NCBI GenBank assembly: GCA_002270565.1
Contig: NQMI01000009.1
Location: 536,132 to 600,131, forward strand
Direction of reading: 5' to 3'
DNA length: 64,000 nt
From: Stenocarpella maydis
Taxonomy: Eukaryota > Ascomycota > Sordariomycetes > Diaporthales > Diaporthaceae
Shown here: positions 43,734 to 55,121 of the stretch, in pieces
Position numbering within the stretch: the first letter of the stretch is position 1
Layout of the letters: each line of letters opens with the position of its first letter
The notes under the pieces: generated by a model
What the model was told of the DNA's origin: nothing
Database searches by the model: none
The model's input: the letters and a program-made list of their open reading frames with translations, nothing else
Made by a program: the position numbers and the translations under genes

Positions 43734-44504
43734 ATGCGTTATACCGCCTCGTTTGCCCTGGTTCTCGCTGGCCTGTCCCTCAGCAGTGCTGGTTAGTGAC
43801 CTCCTCGTTGCAGATGGCACCGCCTTTCTTGCGTGGGCTCAAAATAGACTGACGCGCCACGCCCACAGCGCCCCTCGAGCCCCGCCAGAAGGCCTGCTTC
43901 GTGGTCGGCAGCGAAGCGCTCCCGGCAGAAGTACAAGACACGGTCACGGCGATCGAGTCATCTGTGACGTGCGGCTCCGGGACGACCATTGACAAGGTCC
44001 CCGACGTGGCTTCCGGGTCCACCAAGTTCAGCGACGTCGACTTCAGCAAATCATCCTCGAGCCCGCTCCAGTTCGCCCTCGACACCTTCGCCACGCCCGC
44101 GGATCCGGCCAAAGCCGACCTAGCCACCCTGCAGGACCAGCTCAACGTGTACCTGGCCACCGAGGCTGGCCTGCGCAGCGTCGGCGGAAACCTCGCTATT
44201 AAGGTGCCCAAGTTCTTCCTGGCTATGCAAGTCAGCAGGGTCCAGACTGCCCAGGTATGTCGGGTGCTCTCCCCTCCTCGATTCCCGACCCCCACCTACC
44301 CCCCTTATCCCCATACGTGTGTATGTGGATCATAGAGAAAGCGCTGTTTGCCGGGAGATTGTTACTGACGAACTTGGATAGGGCAACCCGCCTGCTGCTG
44401 CGGGGCAACAAGTCGACCATCTTCGGGACAAGGTCCTAAAGAACGCGGCCAGTGAGAATAAGGCGCTGCTGGACCAGGTCACTAAGCTTGCGGCTACGAC
44501 CTAG
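43734..44504 (+). CDS. Small secreted protein (conserved fungal, function unknown)
   Basis: A predicted secreted protein of 188 residues. Exons are 43734-43791, 43869-44254 and 44382-44504, with introns of 77 and 127 bp. The signal peptide is MRYTASFALVLAGLSLSSA, and the mature protein starts near APLEPRQKACFVVG. Two cysteines (KACF and VTCG) could pair. The middle carries DVDFSKSSSSPLQFALDTFA and LQDQLNVYLATEAGLRSVGG, then a helix IKVPKFFLAMQVSRVQTAQG, and the C-terminal helix ends in LLDQVTKLAATT. The helical, Ala/Leu/Val-rich build is like cell-wall or surface-associated proteins of filamentous fungi (compare HsbA-type), but I cannot assign a named family. It has its own promoter with a TATA-like box. 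Confidence 0.8.
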
Positions 44505-44834
44505 GCTGGGCCAAGCAGGAGTGACCGAGGCGTCGGTCAGGACCAGTAAGGAATCGGTTGAGGCCACCTTCGCATAATAAAAGCCATGTTGTACATTATA
44601 TGCTTCTGTCATCCGAATCGTAATTCTAGACAAGAGAGGAGGGATGACTCGTGACAGGGCCAGGCACTCAACGGCCCTGGTGATTGAAAGACACGCACCA
44701 GTCCGATTATTCCCATTCCCAAACGCCAGCTTTGAAGTCAAATCAAGCTCATCATATGCATCAACCCGCCAAATGAAACATTTTTGTCGTTGGTGCCCAC
44801 CTGCCCTGTCGGATCGCTGGACCGAGTCGGAACA
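44505..44834. other. Convergent intergenic region
   Basis: Spacer between the 3' ends of the secreted-protein gene and the heme lyase gene; nothing recognised. Confidence 0.5.
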
Positions 44835-45963
44835 TCACTGTTGAGGCCTCTGGTTGGCCTCACGCACCGATCCACCCGAGGCCTTCCACCAGACGTCGCC
44901 GCCCCATCTCATCATCCGCTCGACAGCGCCAGTTGGGGTGAGGGCGGGCCGAACATCGAGGAAGAAAACGGGCTCGCCGGTCGGCTCTGGAGGACCGCTG
45001 TAGTAGTCGATAACGTAGCGCACCTGCTTCTCCTCTCCATTGACGTTGCGGGAGACGTACCAGTCGTGGCGATCGAACGGCGGCTCGGTGCTTCCATCCT
45101 GTTAGCTCCGAAATAATTGCCCCAAAGATCAGATGCAACAAGCGATTAGCGTGGATTGAACTCACCCGAACTTGGCCGGGTACAACCAACCCATGACCTG
45201 GAACATGGCGGCCTTGGGGGTCATATCCTTGGGGCGGCCCTGGAAGCGAATCAGAGTGGGGTTTATGGGCTCGACGTCGTTCTTCCAGTCGAGGATGCGG
45301 CGCGTCTCTTCGGCATTTTCCTCGCCGCGCCGGCAGATCTCCCAGGCGCGCGACAGGCCGCCGCCGAAGCGTTTCTCCCACTCGACAACCTCGGCCCAGG
45401 CGCCCTCGTTCAGGAAGTTGTGGACAGCAACCATGCTCTCCACCGCGGTTATGTCGGTGTCGGTATAGCCCTTGCGCAGAAGGGCGTTGTACATCTGCTG
45501 GGGGGACGGGTACTCCCAGTTGCCGTCGCCGGTGCCCTTGGGAATGGAGCTCGGGTCTCGCTCGACGGGTAGTGCGTGTGTCTGGTTCGGTGCGGGTGCT
45601 TGGGAAAGATCGCGGAACATGTAGTTGAGAGGGTTGATCTTGGAGAGGAACGAGGCCTCATCGGACTTGGGGGTCGGCGCCTGGTTGTGCGGGACGGGGC
45701 ATGACGACGGCGGTGGGCTTGGAGGAGACGGTGCCGCCGAGCGTAGGACGCCAACGGTCTTGTTGTGCATGGGACAGCCCGGCTGAGGTCTCGTCAGTTA
45801 CAGTGATCTGATTCGCAAAAGATAGACGGCGATGGATGAGACCTACAGGTGGTGCTGCATCTCCGCGCTGTTGGTGCGGCACCGGGCAGGAGGGCGGCTT
45901 TTGCGCCCAGGGCGAGGCGGACGGAGTGTGGATGGTTGTGGAATCAGCCCAGAACCAACCCAT
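44835..45963 (-). CDS. Cytochrome c heme lyase (holocytochrome c synthase)
   Basis: Mitochondrial intermembrane-space enzyme that attaches heme to the CxxCH cysteines of apocytochrome c. Exons are 45963-45847, 45782-45166 and 45090-44835 (introns 64 and 75 bp), giving 329 residues. The start [10 protein letters not shown] is the family N-terminus. Three heme-regulatory Cys-Pro motifs are seen: [17 protein letters not shown] and [10 protein letters not shown]. The core follows, with [29 protein letters not shown] and the conserved [13 protein letters not shown] (catalytic His region), then [20 protein letters not shown]. The last junction restores [20 protein letters not shown]. The acceptor was chosen for frame: an AG eight bases earlier would break it. 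No cleavable presequence is expected for this family. Fungi may have separate c and c1 lyases; which one this is cannot be decided from sequence alone. Confidence 0.94.
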
Positions 45964-46477
45964 GGTGATTGAGCGCTCTGCGGCTTGGCTGGGAGACCTG
46001 AACGACGCAATCAAAGCAAGGGAGGAGCGGTTATGCGGTTTAGGTTCGCCTCAAGTTTGCTGGCGGCGGGATGGTAGTTTTTGTGGTCGAGACTGGTAAA
46101 AGATTGGCCGAGACTGGAGAAGATGGAAATCGTCATTACATACAGGGGTGCCTCCAGTAGAGCACGCTGCAGCTTCTAGAAATTTTAGTGGGGCCCAGCG
46201 CCCCTCGGGAGAATGCGGCTTGGCTGTCTGTCAGGATGCCTCGTGTGCTGCTGCGGATAGCCACTCTGCATGTATACTATATGAAAGCCTGAGGATGTAA
46301 ACTTTCTTCCAACCCTTTTCCCCTTCTTTCTTTTCTCTCCCTCTCTTGCTCCCTGAAACATTTACAGCATAGTTCCCCCGTCGCACAGATATCAACAGTG
46401 TGCTCAACTGGACCGAGTAGTGCGGCGGACCCGCGGCTTATCCTGGGTTCTTCAGCAAGCCTTTTTATTCATCTATC
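45964..46477. other. Intergenic region
   Basis: Promoter side of the heme lyase gene; nothing else recognised. Confidence 0.5.
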
Positions 46478-47477
46478 TCATGAGCTAGGTTTTAGGCTCT
46501 TGAAACTCTTGGTGATGTTCGTGATGGCCTCCTCGACCGGCAGCCTCTCCATGGACGATGCTCCGTAAAACCCGTGTACTCCCTTCACCCTTTCCAACAC
46601 GTATCTGGCGTCCTCGGGAGCAGCGATTGGCCCACCATGGCACAAGACTATCACGTCGGGCTTGATCTTCACAGCCGCCTCTTGGATCTCCTGGACCAGC
46701 TTGACACACTCGTCAAGGGTCTTGCCGCTGCTCGCCCCTATGCTTCCAGAACTGGTAAGTCCCATGTGGGCGACGAGGAGATCTGCTCCCGCCTCTGCCA
46801 TCTTCCTGCTCTCCTCCACGTTGAAGACATATGGCGTCGTCAACATATCCAGCTCTCGGGCCAGGCGGATCATGTCAACCTCCTGGTTATACGACATGCC
46901 TGTCTCCTCGAGGTTGGCCCGGAATTGGCCATCTATTAATCCCACCGTGGGGAAGTTCTGCACGCCAGCGAACCCCAGGTCCTTGAGCTGCCTAAGAAAC
47001 CCACGCATGTTCCGGAACGGGTCAGTCCCACAGACACCTGCGATGACACTTAGCCACAGAGGGGAAGTGGATGCACCCACGCCCTTCTGAGCGTGGATTC
47101 ACGTTGTATCCCAACGAAACAACTCACCTGCGATTACAGGTGTGTGTTTTACTACCGGGAGTACCTCATTCGCCTACAGGACTCATGGTTAGCCAGGGTC
47201 CGGGACTGCCATGTCTCGGATGGGATGTCTGCTCTCTGCTTGCCATATCTAGGACCACATCGTTTGCATTGCCGTAAGGCATCAGTCCAGCCAACGATCC
47301 CCGCCCTGCCATTCGAAACCGGCCGCTGTTGTATATGATGATCAAGTCTCCTCCCCCTTCCTCGACAAACTTGGCTGAGAGGCCGATTCCTGCCCCTGCG
47401 CCGACGATGGCCTTGCCCTCGGCGACCTGGCTGCGGAGTTGATCCAAGATTTCCTGGCGGTTCGTCGGTGGCGCCAT
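46478..47477 (-). CDS. PEP-hydrolase-like TIM-barrel protein (PF09370 type)
   Basis: A TIM-barrel protein of 279 residues of the phosphoenolpyruvate-hydrolase-like family, equivalent to the C-terminal half of plant Tm-1-type proteins. Exons are 47477-47244, 47173-47128 and 47037-46478. The ATG at 47477 gives [20 protein letters not shown], followed by [20 protein letters not shown] and [20 protein letters not shown]. The first intron is a GC-AG intron (donor GCAAGC, branch CTAAC, acceptor CCTGTAG) and restores [20 protein letters not shown]. The second joins it to [10 protein letters not shown]. The barrel continues with [19 protein letters not shown], the [14 protein letters not shown] loop and [16 protein letters not shown]. 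The gene is divergent from the UPF0261/Tm-1-like gene at 48138, 660 bp away, which points to joint regulation. The biochemical reaction is unknown to me. Confidence 0.88.
47062..47096 (-). repeat. Dispersed hairpin repeat, copy C (inside an intron)
   Basis: On the minus strand CCACGC-TCAGAAGG-GCGTGG followed by GTGCATCCA and CTTCCCC. It fills the centre of intron 2 (47127-47038) of the TIM-barrel gene. Copies A and B lie in intergenic DNA at 23652 and 28736. Confidence 0.65.
47174..47243 (-). other. GC-AG intron
   Basis: A 70-bp intron with donor GCAAGC instead of GT, a perfect CTAAC branch site 15 nt before the acceptor CCTGTAG, and a junction that restores VLDMANEVLP of the protein family. 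No GT donor nearby gives the right frame. Confidence 0.8.
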
Positions 47478-48137
47478 GTCTGGTTTGCTTTCCTGCCCAG
47501 CTAGAACCTTGGAAGATGTGTGTAAAATTGAGGACGACTTGCTTTCAGCGCTAGCAAAAGGCGTGGTTGTTCTGAGTTTGTTATACTTGCTCAAGCTGAC
47601 TTCACGTTTTTCCTGACGTCACCAGAGCATTGCTCGTGAAGCCCCCCGCATTGTGCTTCCATCTGCTCATCCTTTGCGTCCTAGAGTGGATCTTCCCGAC
47701 TTGGAACATTACCACTTTTCGGGTCTATTAATCATGACCGAGAATTGACTCAATTCAAGTGATAAGTCTGGTTTTTGGTTTGTACTTGACTTGCCTAGCC
47801 ATCGTTTAGGAACACACCTCCCTCGCTTCCGCGTCTCAGTCACACTCATAAGGCAACACAGAACCAACTCGACCCTGTCTCATCGTCTCAGTGGAATCGG
47901 CTTTAGCCTGATCTATCCCTTTGATAATAACTGCATAGGCCAAAGTTCAGAACCACAGGCCCGGAGCTTGTGCTCTCACATGTGCCACCGGTAGGTAACC
48001 ACAGCGTTTTCTACTAGCTCTACAGAGTTCCTTCTCGTCAGCAACAGGCAAGATGTCTGACCCCCTTTCCAGCCTCAGATACTCCAACTACACAGATTTC
48101 CGGACGGGTTCATCTGTGACCATTTCTCCATTGTATC
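47478..48137. promoter_or_regulatory. Bidirectional promoter region of the TIM-barrel / UPF0261 pair
   Basis: This 660-bp spacer lies between two divergent genes whose products are fused in plants and paired in bacteria. It should hold the shared control elements. No specific operator was identified by eye. Confidence 0.5.
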
Positions 48138-49511
48138 ATGTCTCACCTTGGGGCTTCGACTACAGTTCTACTGTTGGGCACATGCGACACCAAATTGCAG
48201 GAATTGCTCTTCCTTAAAGACCAGGTCCGACAGCAAGACTCCGTCGAGGTCATATTGGTCGACGTTGGCCGAGACAGCGTCGAACATGACTCTATCAACG
48301 TCGCTCAGACCGAACTCATCGCAAAGCACGGCCAAGGCAAACCGACAGCCGACCTGCCCCGAAGCGAGCTCATCCGGTTCATGGCAACGTGTGCATCTCG
48401 TGCTGTAAAGCAGCTCTTTGACGAAGGCAGAATTCACGGCATCATCAGCGCGGGTGGGTCAGGCGGGACTAGTCTTGCAGGTAACATTGTACCGGGGTCT
48501 CCTCCTCCTCATGCAGTCGATATATATACAGACTCTAGTTCACTCGTAGTTCGAGCCTTCCACAAGGAATTTCCTGCTGACAGTGATCCAGCTCAGATAA
48601 TGCGGGAGACCCTGCCAATAGGATTCCCCAAAATGATTGTTTCCACAGTTGCCAGCGGTGATACGGGGCCAATAGTGGGCGAGACTGATATCGCGATGCT
48701 ATATTCGGTAGTAGACGTGGCTGGACTGAACCAGGTGCTGAAGGATATCCTCAGCAACGCAGGGGCCGCGATCGGAGCCGCTGCTAAAGCTTACGCATTT
48801 AGAACACGCAGCTCGCGGGACATGACAAACAGATCCAAGAAGCGCATAGGTATCACAATGTTCGGCGTGACAACCCCTGGCGTCGATGCAATCCGGAGAC
48901 ATCTGGAGTCTAAACACGACGTCGAGATATACGTCTTTCACGCAACGGGGCATGGCGGGAAAGCAATGGAAAGACTGATACGACAAGGACAGCTTGATGC
49001 AGTACTGGACCTGACGACGACTGAGATATGCGACCATCACACGGGTGGAGTAATGTCCGCCGGCCAGGACCGCCTGGAAGCGGCCGCCGAGGCGGGTATT
49101 CCAAACATCATAAGCCTAGGGGCCACCGACATGACCAACTTCGGCCCGAAGAACACGGTACCAGAGAGATACAAGGGCAGGAAGCTTTACGAGCATAATC
49201 CCACGGTGACGCTGATGAGATCGTCGACAGATGAGTGCCGGCAGGTTGGAGAATTTATTGTCAACAAGCTAAGGAATCACACTAAGAAACCAGAACTTGT
49301 CCAGCTCTGGATGCCTCTCGGTGGAGTGAGCATGATTTCCACTCCTGGCGGGCCTTTCGCCGATGAGCAAGCGGACGGTGTGCTATTTTCGACTGTGCGG
49401 GACGGCCTGGCCGGATCTGGCCTCAAGATTGTGGAGGACAAGAGGGATATCAACGATGAAGGGTTTGCCCACGATATCGCAGATGCGCTGGCTAGACTGT
49501 TATGCTTGTAA
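48138..49511 (+). CDS. Tm-1-like / UPF0261 ATP-binding domain protein
   Basis: A cytosolic protein of 420 residues of the UPF0261 family, equivalent to the N-terminal, ATP-binding half of plant Tm-1-type proteins. Exon 1 is 48138-48480 and exon 2 is 48592-49511; the junction gives GGTSLAAQIMRETLPIGFPK, the family sequence. N-terminal TTVLLLGTCDTKLQELLFLK and GIISAGGSGGTS form the nucleotide-binding region. The second domain has RIGITMFGVTTPGVDAIRRH, YVFHATGHGGKAMERLI, DLTTTEICDHHTGGVMSAG and MPLGGVSMISTPGGPF. The 111-bp intron is a multiple of three and stop-free, so it reads through in frame, inserting 37 residues that break the conserved core. It was assigned as an intron on GT..AG ends plus family alignment. 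Function is unknown outside plants, where Tm-1 binds ATP. Confidence 0.9.
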   Translation: MSHLGASTTVLLLGTCDTKLQELLFLKDQVRQQDSVEVILVDVGRDSVEHDSINVAQTELIAKHGQGKPTADLPRSELIRFMATCASRAVKQLFDEGRIHGIISAGGSGGTSLAGNIVPGSPPPHAVDIYTDSSSLVVRAFHKEFPADSDPAQIMRETLPIGFPKMIVSTVASGDTGPIVGETDIAMLYSVVDVAGLNQVLKDILSNAGAAIGAAAKAYAFRTRSSRDMTNRSKKRIGITMFGVTTPGVDAIRRHLESKHDVEIYVFHATGHGGKAMERLIRQGQLDAVLDLTTTEICDHHTGGVMSAGQDRLEAAAEAGIPNIISLGATDMTNFGPKNTVPERYKGRKLYEHNPTVTLMRSSTDECRQVGEFIVNKLRNHTKKPELVQLWMPLGGVSMISTPGGPFADEQADGVLFSTVRDGLAGSGLKIVEDKRDINDEGFAHDIADALARLLCL

Positions 49512-51229
49512 TAATGGCTACGATTAAATGGATCAGCCAGGTTCCTACCACTATGGAGTGTTTGAAAAAAAGCATCAAAGCCAAGCGCAGCGTTGTGTAG
49601 TCAAAATGGTGTGACCCTGTCACGCGTTCTCCAAATAAGCCGCATCATGGGTACCATTCACATGCATTTCCGTGCGCTCGGCTAGGGCGGCCAAAAGAGT
49701 CCAATGTTTGGTATAATTTCCTTAGAACATTGGCTGCCCAATTGGAACTCGTGGATGATGTGTCGACCCCGGGATCTCGGAGACGCGAGTGAAGGGCCAA
49801 CATCCACATTAAATCCGCTGTGCCGCACAACGGGTAACGTTGCAGATCTAGTGTACTTGACATCCATGTAACATATCCTGTAGTGCGGTTCCAGATCTTG
49901 CCGGGGCGGTGCATCTAGTCCAACCGAGCACAGTCACCTTGATGGAAATAATTTCCTGCGGCTGCTCCCGAAATTCAATCGATGTAACTGCCGTCGAGCG
50001 CGTGTCAAGCCCGTCAGCTTAAACATCCGGACGTGCTCCAGCTGACACCCTCCTATCCAGGCAGCAGGAAGCGACCTATCACCCCCGGCCGAGACACCAT
50101 GTACTGCATCCCTTCGCTACGATGACGAAGTCTGGAGGACACCTCGGGCCGTGTCGTTTTGATAAGGTCTGGGCTGGAGGCTGGCTCGACTCGGCCGTGA
50201 TTCGTTGAGATACACCCACACTGTCGCAGCCGAACCACACAGCACGCGCGATAGTGCGGCGCGTGTCTGGATCAGTATACGCCACGATGTTACGCCGTCT
50301 CGGGCGCTTCTTGGCCTTTTCTTGTGTCGGCGGCAGCTTGACGGCGTCCCAAAGGAGCAAGTGACCACACGAACCCCGGCTCGTCCACCTTCTGGCCTCC
50401 TCACATGCAACCACTTGTTAGGAACGACTAAGCACCTAACCGGCAGGCTTAAATCCTCCGGGCCCCTTTACAAAGCATACAACTCTTTTTATTGGCCCGT
50501 CTTGTCGGCAGGGAAATTCGGTTGACGGGAACAGAGACTCCACAAGACTTTATGGTTGGTACCTGCGTCTGTAGTCCTGTGCAGGCCAGATGACAGAGTC
50601 AGCCATCTAACGCACGACTAATATGATGCAACCCTTTGGGCAGACTACACAGTGCACTTTACTATTTCAGCTATCTTGCCCTGGCGAGGGAGATTACACG
50701 GCCGTCCTGTTGGCTCAGAGGGCCGGTCACCTGGGCGGGCGCTTGGTGGGAAAAGGCAAGTGGACGTTTCTTGCCAATACCAGCAGAGACCTGGTGAGAC
50801 GAAATACCGATGCGGCGAGGCAACAATCGTGCCCCGGTGATGGTACCTTGATCATACGTCCCGGCTATCCCTTGTCAGAAGAAAAGGGGGATGCGCATTT
50901 TCTGCGCTTCTCAGTCTCGCAGTTCGGGCGTGGGCAACGTTGCTGCTGCTCGAGAGATATCAGTCTCTTCCATGACAACTTCCAGGTCTGGATATGAAGT
51001 TACCACGTGTGAAATTGACAAGAAAAATCTCGTTGGCCACATGTTCATACTGTGTCTGATAAAGACCTATGCTACCTTAGCACGCAATGTTGTTGATTAA
51101 AAAGTTAGACATATATAATATACACACTCTGATGTCCTCAACCCTGATATTCAGTAATGTTTCTTTTACTTCCGGCAGCACTCCAACTATACCTGTCTTT
51201 TTTCCGTTTGGCCCCATACATTGTGCAAC
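49512..51229. other. Long intergenic region
   Basis: Promoter side of the chitinase gene. Frames up to 124 codons occur on both strands without domains or splice support. Confidence 0.5.
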
Positions 51230-52775
<1,546 letters not shown>

Positions 52776-53026
52776 TCAAGGCGAAGGGAGACAGGAGGCG
52801 CATGAGCCAGGTATCAGGTGCGGCAAGGGGCTGCCAATTTCATCTTGTAAATATATGCCGGAAATATTGCTTCGTTTGCGCTATTCCATTATAATTTACG
52901 TTCTTTTATCAGCTTTGGCATTTACCCTTGTTCGAACCCTGCCTCAACACCCGCAGCTTGTGTGTGCAAAGTCATTTTGTTCATATGTACTTATTGTACT
53001 ACCTCCAACCACCTCTTCGACCAGCA

Positions 53027-54009
53027 CTATCGGAAGCTTGGTCGCTGGGCCAGGTAATCCTCAGCTTTCATCCACTTCAGTTCAGGGTACCTGTCATTGT
53101 CCAAACGGTCAAGTTTTCCTTCCCCCGAGAACATGTTCACCATGTACTGCACTGTAGCGCTACGAATCAGCTTCAAGCAAATCGAAGACAATGATAACAG
53201 GTTCCAAGGATCAACTTACTACCTTGCCACGCGGGGAAAACGTCCTGCTCGTGCCCACCGATAGAGAAACGCCTCATGAAGCCCGACGCGCCTGCCAAGA
53301 ACCCGGTACTTCCGACCCAGAGTGTTGAATAAGTCGCGCCTCGTACGCGGCTTACGATCTCGGCGAGCTCCCTCGCGCTGAAAGTGTCCCCCGCGATGCG
53401 CAGGAAGCGCGGGGTCGGGTTAGGGTCAGCAGCGACGGCAGCCGTGAAGGCAGCCGTGTCGGCGATGGTGGTGAAGTCCAGCTTCTGTGTGTCGCTGCCC
53501 CAGTACAGGACCCTGCTCAGGGTGTGGTTGATGAGTGGCGCACCACCCTCCAGAAGATCCATGAAACCGCCGTTGAGCACCGACGTCCACGAGATGCCGG
53601 AGCGGTCCAGCCGCGCGTGAAATTCACGCCGCAGATCGAGGTTTCGGTTCGACCCGGGCTGTGTCTTGGTGAAGTCCAATGAGTAGTCCGAGGGTATGAA
53701 GCGCGGCACGCGCGCGGCGGCGGCGGCGTCGAGGAGCGCGCCTTGCGTATCATGCATGGTTTCCCGAAGCCCGTTCAGGGCTGACACCACGCAGGTCGCG
53801 CCCTGCATGCTCTTCGTCAGGGCGGCTACGTCGCTGAGGTCTGCTTCTGCCACGACGACGCCCGCGGCGCGTAGGATCCCGGTGCGCGAGAGTTCTGTGC
53901 CGGGGCGCACGAGGGCTTTGACTGCGACATTGCGCTGCCGCAGGTTGGTTGCAATGACCCGACCAAGCTGGCCTGTTGCCCCAGCCACGATGACGAAGGG
54001 CTGGGACAT
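53027..54009 (-). CDS. NmrA-like / isoflavone-reductase-like NAD(P)-binding oxidoreductase
   Basis: A cytosolic atypical short-chain dehydrogenase of 304 residues. Exon 1 is 54009-53220 and exon 2 is 53151-53027. The ATG at 54009 starts MSQPFVIVAGATGQLGRVIA, which has the G-x-x-G-x-x-G NAD(P) motif directly at the N-terminus; the open frame upstream lacks this character. ALVRPGTELSRTGILRAAGV supplies the dinucleotide-specificity strand, followed by VSALNGLRETMHDTQGALLD and RFIPSDYSLDFTK. A 68-bp intron (donor GTAAGT) joins PAWQG to MQYMVNMFSGEGKLDRLDND; the end is EDYLAQRPSFR. The group includes NmrA-type redox sensors and isoflavone or eugenol-type reductases. Substrate and role are not readable. 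It is convergent with the chitinase gene. Confidence 0.9.
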
Positions 54010-55121
54010 TTCGATGGTCTGAGCGTGTTTGAGTGGTGACTGTGAGCGGACAGCGACGGTGTGATCGCCCAGGAGGACTTTCTCAGAAATCCGCCGGTGT
54101 TGTTCCGACAGCAGGTCTTCCAGTAAAACTGAGGCAAGATTCCTCGTACAGTGAATGAGTGTGCTGTCACAAGTCCTCAAACGGCACTGCTAAAGAGTTG
54201 ATGCTTCTGAGCTCGTGAATGCTTGCCCTCCATATCTTGCTCAATTGACCAACTCGATATTTCTCATGTACCGGTACGAAAAAAATCCCTATACGACTCA
54301 CGGACTGTCATGATTGAGGTGCTTATTATAGTGATGATCAATCGGCGCGCACTCGTTGTTCATCCGATCACAAGTGTCGGACACTCTGTGTCGCCTCGGG
54401 CCCGAGAGTGGGAAAAATCCAGTGATGTCACGGCCGGCCTTCGGACAGCGAGTTTGCCCTAACCTCTGCCCAAGGATCATTCCCGTTACGTCAGCAAGAA
54501 ATGGGAATCTGTTTACAGTATGATGCTGTTGTGTAATTGTGGGCCCTTGTGTACCGAGTCTGCTGGTAAATGGCGATGGTTGTTAGGACTGCTTGCCAGG
54601 ACTGCTTGTCTGGACTGCTTGTCTGGTCGCGTGGGGGTGACGAGCTGAGGCGGGTTGGACCGAAGACTTGGCTTACCAATCAGACGGTTCTTTCTACCTC
54701 GTAAATCCCACCGTCTCGGCGGCTTCCCGATGCCTCAGCACTTCGCGTTTTGTCGCTGGACCTGTCTGGTTATGCTAGTATCTGGCGTGGACGCTGGTCT
54801 CAGAGATGGAGGATCCAGCCTCCTCGCTTCCGTCCAATTTATTTTATGCGGCAATCCCACCGGGACTAGCTTTTGACCGCTCCTCAGGCTCGATAACAAC
54901 AGGATGCCAGCGAAAGCGGCGACAAGAACGATCTGCTTCGCTCTGAAGTCACAGGGATACGAGTCAAGAAGTGCTTCTTCGTTGCGGTAACGTGTTTGCC
55001 ACGGAGATCCTCAAGACAGGAAGTATGACCGGGAACGTATATCAATTGATGGTCTGCGAAGAGTGTCTTGTAAATTTCCCAGTACCTTTCCCATTGCTCT
55101 GTATTGTTATCATGGACCCCG
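54010..55121. other. Intergenic region with a 13-bp tandem repeat
   Basis: Promoter side of the NmrA-like gene and 3' side of the GCIP gene. It holds three tandem 13-mers at 54586-54624; no gene recognised. Confidence 0.5.
54586..54624 (+). repeat. Three tandem copies of a 13-bp unit
   Basis: GGACTGCTTGCCA, then GGACTGCTTGTCT twice. It lies about 580 bp upstream of the NmrA-like start codon. Confidence 0.8.

Noticed and set aside
50079..50414. Frames of about 100 codons upstream of the chitinase gene
   Set aside because: Both strands are open in several frames over GC-rich spacer, with no domain and no ATG-consistent gene model.
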